Below, in pieces: positions 55,383-64,000 of a stretch of DNA of 64,000 nt (the first letter of the stretch is position 1; every line of letters begins with the position of its first letter). Under the pieces are notes generated by a model. The model worked only from the letters and a program-made list of their open reading frames with translations, did no database searches and was not told where the DNA came from. Position numbers and translations under genes: made by a program. Origin of the DNA: Mycobacterium senriense (GTDB taxonomy: Bacteria > Actinomycetota > Actinomycetes > Mycobacteriales > Mycobacteriaceae); contig NZ_AP024828.1 in NCBI RefSeq assembly GCF_019668465.1, positions 4,774,001 to 4,838,000 of the forward strand. Reading direction: 5' to 3'.

Positions 55383-56585
55383 ATGACGCAGGAGAATGAC
55401 TTGTCGGGGCTGGGCCTTTTGGCGGCTCCCGAACTGACCCGCCATCCTCAGCCGACATACAAGATGTTGCGAGACTCCGCTCCCGTTATGCGTGTGGACG
55501 GTATCGGGGTGCTCGTCAGCACCTGGGAACTCGTGGACGAGGTGTTGCACAACCCGCAGATGTACTCCTCGGCCCTGACTTCCGGAGTCCTGAAAAACGA
55601 CCGTCCACTCATCCCCCTCCAGATCGATCCGCCGGAGCACGGAAAGTTTCGCAAGATTCTCGACCCGCTGTTCGCACCGAAACGGATGAAAGCACTTGAG
55701 GAATCGATCGCGGCACTAGTCAACCGACTCATCGACGGCTTCATCGGCCGAGAGGAGATCGATTTCGCCAAGGAGTTCTCCGTCCCGTTCCCCACCCAGG
55801 TCTTTTTGACCATGCTGGGCCTGCCGCTCGACGAGCTACCCACCCTGCTGACGATGAAAGACGGGATCATCAGGCCGCACGAGTTCGTCGGAAAGCCGCT
55901 GGGGAATCCTGATACCGATGCCTATCAAGCGGCCACGGCACAGTCGATCTACAACTACTTCACCGCCACGATCGAGCAGCGCAAGCGCGAGCGCCGGGAC
56001 GATCTGATGAGCTGGTTCCTCGAAGCAGAGATCGACGGAGACCGGCTCACCAGTGACTAAATCCTCGACATCTGCTTCTTGTTTCTCATCGCCGGCCTCG
56101 ACACCGTATCGGCCTCACTAGACTGCTTTTTCAGTTACCTCGCACAGCATCCAGATGATCGCAAGGCTATCGCCGACGACCGGGAGAACGTTGCATTCAT
56201 GGTCGAGGAGCTGCTGCGGTGGGAAACGCCCGTCATGGCGGTCGTACGTGAAGCTAAGCAAAGCACGGAACTTGGTGGGTGCCCCATCCGCGCCGGCGAG
56301 CAGGTGCTGGTCATGCTCGGTTCGGCCAACACCGACGAAAAGTCCATCACCGAACCGGAATCGGTCCGGTTCGACCGAAAAGTGAATCGCCACTTCGGAT
56401 TCGGCGGCGGGGTCCACCGCTGTCTTGGGTCACACCTCGCTCGGGTCGAACTGCAAACCGCCCTGCGCGTCTGGCATGAACGTATCCCCGAATACCACAC
56501 CAAACCCGGTATCGAACTCGACTTCACGCCGGGGGTTCGCGCCGTGCAGAGCTTCCCGATGATCCTGCGGACCCCAAGTGCATGA
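55383..56585 (+). pseudogene. Cytochrome P450 broken by one in-frame stop
   Basis: A full-length P450 frame of 400 residues is interrupted at codon 226 by TAA (56058-56060), in the sequence LTSD-stop-ILDICFLFLIAGLDTVS. The same frame then continues to a normal end. The residue here is usually Glu (DEILDI), so GAA to TAA, one base, explains it. The I-helix (IAGLDT), ExxR region (EELLRWE) and haem loop (FGFGGGVHRCLGSHLAR) are all intact downstream. This suggests a very recent loss, a sequencing error, or rarely read-through. It precedes an enoyl-CoA hydratase on the same strand. Confidence 0.9.
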
Positions 56586-56625
56586 TGAGTGAACTTGCCG
56601 CATCGACCGGCGTCTAGGCCTGCCG

Positions 56626-57342
56626 ATGGTTGACATGCTTCACGAGCGGCGCGACGGCGCTGTGGCGTGGCTGACATTCGACCGACCCGAGCGCCTCAAC
56701 GCATTCACGGGCACCGGGTATCACGAGCTCGGAGTGCCGCTGCAGCGTCTCGCCCACGATGACCGGGCACGGGCGGTGGTGCTTACCGGAAGTGGACGGG
56801 CTTTTTCTGCCGGCGCCGACCGATCACTCCTTGACGCCGCGGCGCCAAACACCGTACGACAGCATGCCGGTGACCAATTCCTGCGACTTCTCGACGTTCT
56901 CGGCGGATTCGAAAAACCCTTGCTCGCCGCCGTCAACGGGGTCGCGGTTGGGTTCGGCTGCACACTGCTGCTGTACTGCGACCTCGTGCTCATCGCGGAA
57001 ACCGCCCGGCTGAGGTTTCCGTTCACCGCGTTGGGCATCGTGCCGGAGGCGGGCAGCTCAGCGCTTCTGCCCACGAGAATGCGGTGGGCGGATGCGATGT
57101 GGGCGATGCTCTCCAGCGAATGGATCGACGCAGCGGCCGCCTTCGAAACTGGCCTGGCGTGGCGCGTGGTTCCGGATGCCGAACTCCTCGAGCAGGCCTC
57201 GTCCGCGGCGGCATTGATCAGCACGCACGATGCGAATTCCGTGGCGGCTACCAAACGACTCATGACCAGCGGGCGGCGCGATGCGGCGCTCGACGCGATC
57301 AAGCGTGAGCTCATGGAGATGCAAGCACTCCGACGTACTTGA
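56626..57342 (+). CDS. Enoyl-CoA hydratase/isomerase family protein
   Basis: The 238-residue crotonase-fold protein has the CoA-binding segment SGSGRAFSAGADRSLLD-type loop near residues 55-72 (LTGSGRAFSAGAD) and the oxyanion-hole block KPLLAAVNGVAVGFGCTLLL near 97-116. FPFTALGIVPEAGSS follows at the site of the second catalytic acid. It probably hydrates or isomerises an unsaturated acyl-CoA. It follows the broken P450 by 40 bp and is likely co-transcribed. GlcG and the alcohol dehydrogenase face it from the other strand. Confidence 0.88.
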   Translation: MVDMLHERRDGAVAWLTFDRPERLNAFTGTGYHELGVPLQRLAHDDRARAVVLTGSGRAFSAGADRSLLDAAAPNTVRQHAGDQFLRLLDVLGGFEKPLLAAVNGVAVGFGCTLLLYCDLVLIAETARLRFPFTALGIVPEAGSSALLPTRMRWADAMWAMLSSEWIDAAAAFETGLAWRVVPDAELLEQASSAAALISTHDANSVAATKRLMTSGRRDAALDAIKRELMEMQALRRT

Positions 57343-57377
57343 AGTATGGCCTCCTTTCACGGTGGTCAGATGCGTTG

Positions 57378-57791
57378 TCAAAGGGCAGCGGCGGCGGCTT
57401 CGGCAACAGCCAGGTCCTGTTTCCCGCTCCCGCCGCTGACACCGACGGCGCCTATTATCTGGCCGGCACGCAGTAGGGGGATTCCTCCTGCGAAAATCAT
57501 GACCCTGCCCCCGTTGGAGACGTGGATTCCATAGAACTGACCGCCCGGACCGGCGTCGACCGCCAGCTCATCGGTAGCGAGGTCGAATGCACGGGCCGTG
57601 AAAGCCTTGTTTATGGAGATGTCGACGCTGCCGATCCAGGCGCCGTCCATCCGAATGTGCGTCACAAGGTTGCCGCCGACGTCGACGACCGCGATATTCG
57701 AAGGAGAAGAAATCTCGTCGGCTTTCGCCCTGCCCGCGGCAACCACTCGCTGTGCGTCGTCAAGAGAAACCGATGTCACAGTGAGAGTCAT
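57378..57791 (-). CDS. GlcG/HbpS (DUF336) family protein
   Basis: The 137-residue protein has the GlcG/HbpS layout: SLDDAQRVVAAGRAKADEIS, IAVVDVGGNLVTHIRMDGAW, then INKAFTARAF and GGIPLLRAGQIIGAVGVSGG. Members bind haem or small ligands, and some accompany oxidation enzymes. Start chosen at ATG 57791; the upstream extension looks non-coding. It lies 61 bp after the formaldehyde-dehydrogenase-like gene on the same strand, so the two probably form an operon. Confidence 0.85.
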   Translation of the reverse strand: MTLTVTSVSLDDAQRVVAAGRAKADEISSPSNIAVVDVGGNLVTHIRMDGAWIGSVDISINKAFTARAFDLATDELAVDAGPGGQFYGIHVSNGGRVMIFAGGIPLLRAGQIIGAVGVSGGSGKQDLAVAEAAAAAL

Positions 57792-57852
57792 TGCGCACCT
57801 GATTCGCCAACGAACTTGCCCTGAAACGTGTTCAACATCGGAATCCGTCCTT

Positions 57853-59007
57853 TCAACCCATCGCAAGTTGCGGCTTGAGCACCACCTTGGTCCAACCGTC
57901 GTCGCGCGCGTCGAAGTGCTCGTACGCGCTCGGGGCCTCAGACAACGGCAGCTGGTGAGAGATAATCCACGACGGGTTGGCCCGGCCTTCGTGGATCAGA
58001 TCACGCAACTGACGGTTGTAGTGCTTGACGTTGGCCTGACCGGTCCCCATCCGTTGGCCTTTAACCCAGAACTGACCCATTTCGAAAGTGATCCTGCCCT
58101 TTTTTCGTTCTTCGTCCGGCGCGCCTGGATCCTGCGGCAGATACAGGCCCACCACGCCGATTCCGCCGGTGAACTTCACTGCCCGCACGAGATCCCGCAG
58201 TACCATCGAGGGATCTTCATGGCCCTGAGGGTCATGTGCCTGATAACCGATGCAGTCGCAACCGCAGTCGGCGCCAGCGCCGTTGGTCTGTTCCAGGATC
58301 TGCTCGACGGCAGATCCCTTCGAATCGTCGATCGCGATCACGCCGATTTGTTCGGCCAGCTTGAGCCGATCGGGGTGACGATCGACAATCATGACCTTGG
58401 CCGCGCCCTTGATCATCGCTGAATGGGCGGCCATCAACCCGACCGGGCCCGCGCCGTAAATGACGATCTCATCGCCGGGTTGCATCCCGGCAAGTTCGGT
58501 ACAGTGCCAGCCCGTCGGGAAAATGTCCGACAGCATGACGTAGTCGTTTTCCTTCTCCTGCGCGTCGTCGGGCAGCCTCAGGCAGTTCGAGTCGCCGAAC
58601 GGCACCCGCAGGTACTCGGCTTGCCCGCCGTTGTACGGGCCCATACCCGCAAACCCGTAGGCCGCCCCGACCATGTCCGGGTCGGGATTGGTCGTCAGGC
58701 AAAAGGCCGTCAGCCCATTCTCGCAATTGCGGCAGAAACCACAGCTGATGTTGAACGGCAGGCAGACCCGATCACCTACCTTTACCCAGACCACGGCGGC
58801 TCCTGTCTCCACGACTTCGCCGAGGTTCTCATGGCCGAGGACCCTGCCGGTTTCCATCGCGGTGCGGCCCTCGTACATGTGCAGATCGGACCCGCAAATA
58901 TTGGTAGTGGTGATCCGGACGATCACATCGGTGGGCTCTGAGATAGTCGGGTCCGGAACGTCCTCGACGCGAACCTCCCTGGGCCCTTCGTAAACAACAG
59001 CTTTCAT
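57853..59007 (-). CDS. Zinc-dependent alcohol/formaldehyde dehydrogenase (FdhA-like)
   Basis: The 384-residue medium-chain dehydrogenase is closest in pattern to glutathione-independent formaldehyde dehydrogenases. Visible are the catalytic zinc ligands in NICGSDLHMYEG and GHENLGEV, the structural zinc cysteines in CGFCRNCENGLTAFC, and the NAD fold VIYGAGPVGLMAAHSA. The insert GCDCIGYQAHDPQGHE is characteristic of the FDH subgroup. The ATG at 59007 follows GGGAGAG. It leads a two-gene unit with the GlcG/HbpS gene. The substrate may be formaldehyde or another aldehyde/alcohol. Confidence 0.9.
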   Translation of the reverse strand: MKAVVYEGPREVRVEDVPDPTISEPTDVIVRITTTNICGSDLHMYEGRTAMETGRVLGHENLGEVVETGAAVVWVKVGDRVCLPFNISCGFCRNCENGLTAFCLTTNPDPDMVGAAYGFAGMGPYNGGQAEYLRVPFGDSNCLRLPDDAQEKENDYVMLSDIFPTGWHCTELAGMQPGDEIVIYGAGPVGLMAAHSAMIKGAAKVMIVDRHPDRLKLAEQIGVIAIDDSKGSAVEQILEQTNGAGADCGCDCIGYQAHDPQGHEDPSMVLRDLVRAVKFTGGIGVVGLYLPQDPGAPDEERKKGRITFEMGQFWVKGQRMGTGQANVKHYNRQLRDLIHEGRANPSWIISHQLPLSEAPSAYEHFDARDDGWTKVVLKPQLAMG

Positions 59008-59594
59008 GTTCTCTCCCAACGAAAATCCGAAGCCGTGCGCAGACGATCACGCAACATCCAGCAACCACGCTCTCAGATGGCGGCTCTGACATCTTCGTCC
59101 TGCCGGGTCGAGTTTTCGGTGCCTCTGTGGCCCCACGAGACGCTAGACCAGCCTGCAAGTCGTCACTGACGGGCGCAAAAAGGCACTGGCAGTAGCTAGA
59201 TTCCACGGGTGGCCGTCATCAGCCACTCATGGGGCGGAACGGGGTCATCCGGTGTTGACGACACCGGCTGGGCGGCGATGGTTAGCGCGGGCAAAGCCCA
59301 GCTGTCGAACATGGGCGTCGGAGAATGAGCTCGGCACAGCTGTCGCGGAGAATGTCGTGTCGATCGGGAAATTGCCTTAGCCAGCCAATTTTGGGCTACG
59401 CGCGCACTCTGCGCGGTTTGCGAGGCGGACGCCTACCGGCTATGACGCCTGGACCCCGAAGAACCACACTGGTCCCGCGGTTGTGCACTCTCAGGTCGAA
59501 GTGCGGTGCGTGATGCCGCAAGCAGAATAGGTCAATCCGGCGGAGCGGTGGTTTCCCCGTTCAGCCCGGACCGTTGCGAAAGGGCGGTTGATCA
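59008..59594. other. Intergenic region between divergent dehydrogenase and aldo/keto reductase genes
   Basis: About 590 bp with no convincing open frame. The promoters of both divergent genes must lie here; no clear repeat was found. Confidence 0.5.
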
Positions 59595-60437
59595 ATGAAC
59601 CGAACTCCGTCGATCCCCCTACCCTCAGGCGAGAAGATCGCCGCCCTCGGGCAAGGAACCTGGCATTTCGGCGAAAGGCCAACGAGGTGGGCCGAGGAGG
59701 TGGCCTCGATCCGGCTCGGAGTCGACTTGGGAATGACGTTGATCGACACAGCGGAGATGTACGGCAACGGCGCGGCGGAAACCTTGGTGGGTGAGGCGAT
59801 TACCGGACGGCGCAGCGAAGTATTCCTCGTCGACAAGGTGCTCCCACACCATGCGACCCGGGTAGGCACCGTTCGCGCGTGCGAGGCAAGCCTGGTCAGG
59901 CTCGGCGTTGACTACATCGATCTCTACCTCCTGCACTGGCGGGGCCGCATCCCGCTGGTCGAGACGATCGAGGGCTTCGCCGAATTGAAGCAGAACGGGA
60001 TGATCCGCCACTGGGGCGTGAGCAATCTCGACATCGACGACATGATCGAACTTTCGGGCGTCCCAGGCGGTGATGAGGTCCAGGTGAATCAGATCCTGTA
60101 CAACCTGACCCGTCGAGGCCCGGAGTACGCGCTGCTACCGTGGCTGGCCCAACATCGGATCCCGCCCATGGCCTACTCGCCGATCGAGCAGGGCCGGCTG
60201 CTGGAACACCCGGCACTGCAACCGATTGCGCTGCAATACAATGCGACTCCCGCACAGATCGCGCTGGCTTGGGTGCTTCAACACGACGGCGTCAACGCTA
60301 TTCCGCGCGCCGGAACGCCTTCCCACGTTCGGCAAAACGCCGCCGCCCGCGACATCGAGCTCAACCGCGACGACCTGCATGCCCTCGACCAAGCGTTCCC
60401 GCCGCCTAACCGGCCTCGTCCGCTCGAGGTTCTGTGA
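59595..60437 (+). CDS. Aldo/keto reductase
   Basis: The 280-residue (beta/alpha)8 NADPH-dependent oxidoreductase has the catalytic tetrad in place: Asp and Tyr in LIDTAEMYGNGAAE, Lys in EVFLVDKVLP and His in YLLHWRG. The cofactor end shows MAYSPIEQGRLL and IPRAGTPSHVRQN. It reduces an aldehyde or ketone; the substrate is unknown. It converges on the flavoprotein gene with 36 bp between stops. Confidence 0.93.
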   Translation: MNRTPSIPLPSGEKIAALGQGTWHFGERPTRWAEEVASIRLGVDLGMTLIDTAEMYGNGAAETLVGEAITGRRSEVFLVDKVLPHHATRVGTVRACEASLVRLGVDYIDLYLLHWRGRIPLVETIEGFAELKQNGMIRHWGVSNLDIDDMIELSGVPGGDEVQVNQILYNLTRRGPEYALLPWLAQHRIPPMAYSPIEQGRLLEHPALQPIALQYNATPAQIALAWVLQHDGVNAIPRAGTPSHVRQNAAARDIELNRDDLHALDQAFPPPNRPRPLEVL

Positions 60438-60473
60438 CAGCGTTGTCCGTTCGCTGGGCTACGGTGGCGGAGT

Positions 60474-62171
60474 TCAGGTCATGAGGTAGTTGTTGACCTG
60501 CCGGATCGACATGGCCCCCTCGCCTACCGCGGATGCCACTCGCTTCACCGACCCGCTGCGCACGTCTCCGGCGGCGAAGACACCGGGCATGCTGGTTTCC
60601 AAGAAGACCGGGCGGTGGACCGCGGTGCGTCCGTTTACTCCGGCAATGTGATTCGCTGCGGCCTGCCCGGTTTCGATGAAACCGTGGTCGTCGAGAGCGA
60701 CCGCGCCGGCCAACCACTCGGTGTTCGGGTCCGCCCCGATGAACACGAAAAGTGCACGCGCCTTGATAGACTCCCGCTCACCGGTCTGAGTGTTCTCCGC
60801 CACAACGCTTTTCAACGCCCCGTCGCCGTCGACTTCGCGGACTTCGGTGTTGAGACGGACCGTCACCCGCGGCTCCTGAACTATCTGGTCGACGAGGTAG
60901 CGTGACATGCTTTTGCCCAGGTCGTCTCCCCGCACCAGCAGATACACCCGCGAAACTTGAGTCGCCAGGAACACCGTCGCCTGCCCGGCGGAGTTACCGG
61001 CACCGACGATAACGACCGGGCCGTCACCACACAGCAGCGCTTCCTGATAGGTCGCGGCGTAATACACCCCGTTCCCGTGAAACACTTCGATCCCCGGGAC
61101 CGCCAGGCGGCGATAACGTGCTCCGGTGGCCAGCACCGCGGCACGGCCGACGGCCACAGTGTCATCGGCGAACGTGATCTGGAGCTGTCCGCCGTCGGCT
61201 TCCAGCCGGGTGGCCTCCGCGGACACCGAGACTCGCGCGCCGAATTTGTTGGCCTGCAGGAACGCCCGCTCGGCGAGGTCAGACCCCGAGACCCCGGCCG
61301 GGAAGCCCAGATAATTCTCGATGCGCGACGACGTCCCCGCCTGGCCGCCGACGGCGATTCGCTCGATCGCCGACGTCCGCAACCCGTCCGAAGCTCCATA
61401 GACCGCTGCACCCAGACCGGCCGGACCGGCGCCCACCACGATCAGGTCGCGTTCGTCGCTGATTACGTCCGGCACGGCGAGACCCACTAACCGGGCAAGC
61501 TCGACATTGCTGGGATTGCGCAGCACCCTGGTGCCCCAGATCACCACTGGCGTGTCCTCGGGCCGAATGCCGAAACGGCGCAGCAGCCGCTCAGCGCTGG
61601 GATCACTTTCCAGATCCAGCCATCGGTGTGGTAATCGGTTGCGGGCGGCGAACTCTCGCAGACGGGCGGAGTCGGGCGAGAAGCACGACCCGATAATCCG
61701 GAACCCGACGCCCTGCCCGATCAACAGGGAACGGCGCACCAGATATGCACGCAAGACCAGATCGCTCAGAACTTGGTCATGGGCGACCAGGGCACGCACG
61801 CGGCTGGTGGGAACCGCCAACACCTCACCCTCGACCACGACGATCGCGGTGTAGAACGCCGGCTGGCCTTCCAGATCGCCCAGCTCGCCCAGGAACCTAC
61901 CGGGTCCGTGCACGCGCAGCACCTGTCTCTTACCGGACTCGCCATCGGCGACGATTGCGACTTTGCCCGACAAAATCACAAACAACTCGTCGGATCGCAG
62001 CCCCTCGCGAATCAGGATCTCGTCAACGTCGACACGCCGCCTGGTACCGCCAGGAAGCAATGTCGCGATCTGGTCCTCGGTCAACCGTGGGTATGCACCG
62101 AACAGGTCCGGGGTCTCCTCCCACTCCTGGGTGCCCCCGACCGGTGGCTCAACGGACGTTACGTCAGACAT
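60474..62171 (-). CDS. cNMP-binding/thioredoxin-reductase-like FAD protein lacking the redox CxxC
   Basis: The 565-residue protein fuses a cyclic-nucleotide-binding-like domain (residues about 25-150: DELFVILSGKVAIV, GRFLGELGDLEGQP) to a flavin reductase of thioredoxin-reductase type. A short linker domain lies between. FAD and NADPH folds are seen in LIVVGAGPAGLGAAVYGASD, GGQAGTSSRIENYLGFPAG, VVIVGAGNSAGQA and the C-terminal PGVFAAGDVRSGSVKRVASA. At the redox site of classical enzymes (CATC) this protein has AATY in VYYAATYQEAL, so it cannot reduce thioredoxin in the standard way. It is last in the clpB operon, 8 bp after the UBP zinc-finger gene. Confidence 0.9.
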   Translation of the reverse strand: MSDVTSVEPPVGGTQEWEETPDLFGAYPRLTEDQIATLLPGGTRRRVDVDEILIREGLRSDELFVILSGKVAIVADGESGKRQVLRVHGPGRFLGELGDLEGQPAFYTAIVVVEGEVLAVPTSRVRALVAHDQVLSDLVLRAYLVRRSLLIGQGVGFRIIGSCFSPDSARLREFAARNRLPHRWLDLESDPSAERLLRRFGIRPEDTPVVIWGTRVLRNPSNVELARLVGLAVPDVISDERDLIVVGAGPAGLGAAVYGASDGLRTSAIERIAVGGQAGTSSRIENYLGFPAGVSGSDLAERAFLQANKFGARVSVSAEATRLEADGGQLQITFADDTVAVGRAAVLATGARYRRLAVPGIEVFHGNGVYYAATYQEALLCGDGPVVIVGAGNSAGQATVFLATQVSRVYLLVRGDDLGKSMSRYLVDQIVQEPRVTVRLNTEVREVDGDGALKSVVAENTQTGERESIKARALFVFIGADPNTEWLAGAVALDDHGFIETGQAAANHIAGVNGRTAVHRPVFLETSMPGVFAAGDVRSGSVKRVASAVGEGAMSIRQVNNYLMT

Positions 62172-62179
62172 CAGTCACC

Positions 62180-62446
62180 TCAGACAAAGATTTCATGGAC
62201 ATAACACCAACGCCATGATTCGCCCGGTTCGAACGATTGGACGATGGGATGGCCCACTGTGTGGGCGTGTTTGCGAGCGTGGCGCATCGGAGACGAGTCG
62301 CAACATCCGACGTGCCCGCAGCTCAGGCACAGCCGAAGATGCACCCACGGGGTATGCAGACGCAAACATTCCTCGCAGCCTTCGGGAGTTCTGGGAGTGA
62401 CACGGCGGATGGCCGCCAAGTCGGGGTCGGTGAATGTCGACGTCAT
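62180..62446 (-). CDS. UBP-type zinc-finger protein
   Basis: The 88-residue protein is essentially one UBP zinc finger: CEECLRLHTPWVHLRLCLSC, then GHVGCCDSSPMRHARKHAHT and GHPIVQSFEPGESWRWCYVH. The Cys and His spacing matches the eukaryotic ubiquitin-binding form, but bacteria of this type lack ubiquitin, so its partner is unknown. Its ATG overlaps the thioredoxin stop by four bases (ATGA), showing translational coupling. Confidence 0.92.
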   Translation of the reverse strand: MTSTFTDPDLAAIRRVTPRTPEGCEECLRLHTPWVHLRLCLSCGHVGCCDSSPMRHARKHAHTVGHPIVQSFEPGESWRWCYVHEIFV

Positions 62447-62892
62447 GATCGCGCCTCCTTGGTTGTCGTTGATACCGCTTGGTCAAGCCAATCACGCAGT
62501 ACAGCAATGGGTGCGGCGCCCGACTGACGCGCCAGTATTTGCCCGTGGTCAAGGAGCAGCAGTGTCGGCACTGCCTGCACCGTGAACCGCCGCGAAATCG
62601 CCGGCGCCTTGTCCACGTCGACCTTGACCAGTTTGAGTTGTCCGGCGCGTTCGGTGGCGAGCTGCTCCAGCGCCGGGCTCACCATTCGGCACGGTCCACA
62701 CCAGGTTGCCCAAAGGTCGACAAGTACTGGAACCGAGGCCTTTTCGGCAACGTCGGCGAAGTCCCCGTCGCTGGCCGCAGCGATCCACGGCAGCCAACGG
62801 TGACAGTTGGCGCACCGGGGCTTCCCCGCGGCCGCCGCGGGTACGCGGTTGCGTTTTCCGCAGTGCGAGCATGTCACGGTGTCTGTTTCCAT
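62443..62892 (-). CDS. trxC: Thioredoxin with N-terminal zinc ribbon (Trx2/TrxC type)
   Basis: The 149-residue protein has an N-terminal zinc ribbon (VTCSHCGKRNRVP, then PRCANCHRWLP) followed by a thioredoxin fold. The active site is WATWCGPCRM and the cis-proline lies in VQAVPTLLLL. This is the thioredoxin-2 architecture; it reduces protein disulfides in the cytoplasm. The ATG at 62892 follows GGGGAGG and lies 13 bp after the clpB stop. Confidence 0.92.
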   Translation of the reverse strand: METDTVTCSHCGKRNRVPAAAAGKPRCANCHRWLPWIAAASDGDFADVAEKASVPVLVDLWATWCGPCRMVSPALEQLATERAGQLKLVKVDVDKAPAISRRFTVQAVPTLLLLDHGQILARQSGAAPIAVLRDWLDQAVSTTTKEARS

Positions 62893-62905
62893 GGCGCCTC
62901 CCCTG

Positions 62906-64000
62906 TCAGGCCGCCAGGGCCGGTTCCGAATAGGCCACGGCGAGTTCGCCATTGTCCACGGTGACGCGGATCTTGCCACCGGCCGCGATGTCGCCGCGTA
63001 GCAACGCCCGGCCGATCTTGGTCTCCACCTCGTGGGCGATGTAGCGGCGAAGCGGTCGTGCCCCGTACACCGGATCGTAACCGTGTTCGGCGATCATCCG
63101 GCGAGCGTCCGAGGTGATGTCCAGCTCAATTTGCCTTTCCGCCAGGCGATCCCGCAGCTCGGCCAGCTGCAACTCGACGATCCGTTCGAGCTGCTGCATC
63201 GACAGCGGGGTGAACAACACTATGTCGTCAACCCGGTTGAGAAACTCGGGCCGGAAGTGTCCGCGCAACTCGGCCATCACCCGGTCGCGGGCGTCGGGCT
63301 TGATCTCGCCGTCCGCGGTTACGCCGTCGAGCAGGTAATGCGATCCGATGTTGGAGGTCATGATGACCACCGTGTTGCGGAAGTCGATCTGACGTCCCTG
63401 CGCATCGGTGAGCCGACCGTCGTCGAGCACCTGAAGCAGGGTGTTGAACACATCGGCGTGCGCCTTCTCGATCTCGTCGAAAAGCACGACCGAGTAGGGC
63501 TTGCGCCGCACCGCCTCAGTGAGCTGACCGCCTTCGTCGTATCCGATATACCCCGGTGGCGCGCCGACCAACCGGCTTACGGTGTGCCGTTCCTGGTATT
63601 CGCTCATGTCCAGGCGCACCATGTTGTCCTCGCTGTCGAACAGGGCGGCCGCCAGCGTTTTCGCCAGTTCGGTCTTGCCGACACCGGTGGGCCCGAGAAA
63701 GATGAACGAGCCGATCGGCCGACGCGGGTCCCGAATTCCCGATCGGGCCCGGATCACCGCATCGGCGACGAGTTGCACCGCCTCGTCCTGGCCCACCACC
63801 CGTTCGTGCAGGATTTCGTCGAGCCGCAAGAGCTTTTCGCGTTCGCCCTCTTGCAGGCGGGCGACCGGTATCCCGGTCCAGGCGGCCACGATTTCGGCGA
63901 TCTCGTCGGCGGTGACGACCTCACGCAACAGCGGCCGCTCGCCCTGCTTGGCCTTGAGTTGGTCTTCGGCCGCTTGCAGCTTACGTTCGAGTTCCCTGAT
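62906..64000 (-). CDS. clpB: ClpB-type AAA+ disaggregase, N-terminal part beyond right edge
   Basis: The frame is open to the right edge and shows the end of the coiled middle domain ([19 protein letters not shown]), then the second AAA+ module. Seen in order are TGIPVARL, Walker A (GPTGVGKTE), the pore loop [11 protein letters not shown], Walker B ([11 protein letters not shown]), sensor 1 (MTSNIGS) and the C-terminal [19 protein letters not shown]. ClpB rescues aggregated proteins with DnaK. No ClpP-binding tripeptide of the ClpX/ClpA kind was noticed. It leads a four-gene unit with thioredoxin, suggesting a stress-specific ClpB paralog; whether another clpB exists cannot be seen here. Confidence 0.92.
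   Translation of the reverse strand: MRELERKLQAAEDQLKAKQGERPLLREVVTADEIAEIVAAWTGIPVARLQEGEREKLLRLDEILHERVVGQDEAVQLVADAVIRARSGIRDPRRPIGSFIFLGPTGVGKTELAKTLAAALFDSEDNMVRLDMSEYQERHTVSRLVGAPPGYIGYDEGGQLTEAVRRKPYSVVLFDEIEKAHADVFNTLLQVLDDGRLTDAQGRQIDFRNTVVIMTSNIGSHYLLDGVTADGEIKPDARDRVMAELRGHFRPEFLNRVDDIVLFTPLSMQQLERIVELQLAELRDRLAERQIELDITSDARRMIAEHGYDPVYGARPLRRYIAHEVETKIGRALLRGDIAAGGKIRVTVDNGELAVAYSEPALAA

Overview
The window is high-GC DNA from a mycobacterium, most likely a slow-growing non-tuberculous species. The evidence is a GabD2-type semialdehyde dehydrogenase, an MmpL transporter, an MbtH protein, a sulfolipid-addressing (Gap/Sap) family membrane protein, two DUF5994 proteins and a DesA3-like desaturase. 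The species cannot be fixed from sequence alone; a lipopeptide synthetase with an N-methylating second module recalls the Mycobacterium avium complex.

Region 1 (1-30963) is the standout. One uninterrupted minus-strand frame of at least 9,563 codons runs from a GTG at 28690 past the left edge. It encodes a giant non-ribosomal peptide synthetase: C-A-T-E / C-A-MT-T / C-A-T / C-A-T / C-A-T-E / C-A-T / C-A-T-E / C-(A...). The predicted peptide has at least eight residues: D at 1, 5 and 7, N-methyl at 2, aromatic-type (Phe-like) pockets at 1 and 4, and the same pocket at 5 and 7. A small MbtH gene lies just upstream, then 1.2 kb without a gene, then a Gap-like membrane protein suited to lipopeptide export. 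Long plus-strand open frames across this gene are shadows of it.

Region 2 (30975-41469) holds mostly housekeeping and stress genes: a PAS-ANTAR regulator, a transglutaminase-like protein, a convergent DUF5994 pair, a basic micro-protein, a cold-shock protein, a fatty-acid desaturase, an acidic repeat protein, gabD2, a cyclic-nucleotide-binding-like protein and several small or membrane proteins.

Region 3 (41833-60437) is a catabolic/secondary-metabolism region: two TetR regulators, ubiD-ubiX, an MmpL pump, a limonene-epoxide-hydrolase-like protein, a P450, an aldehyde dehydrogenase, a thiolase-like/DUF35 pair, a P450 broken by one in-frame stop, an enoyl-CoA hydratase, a formaldehyde-dehydrogenase-like enzyme with a GlcG/HbpS protein, and an aldo/keto reductase. 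Together they look like oxidation plus beta-oxidation-type breakdown of an unidentified hydrophobic substrate.

Region 4 (60474-64000) is a tight minus-strand operon, clpB - thioredoxin - UBP zinc finger - cNMP/thioredoxin-reductase-like flavoprotein, suggesting a redox/proteotoxic stress unit; clpB runs off the right edge.
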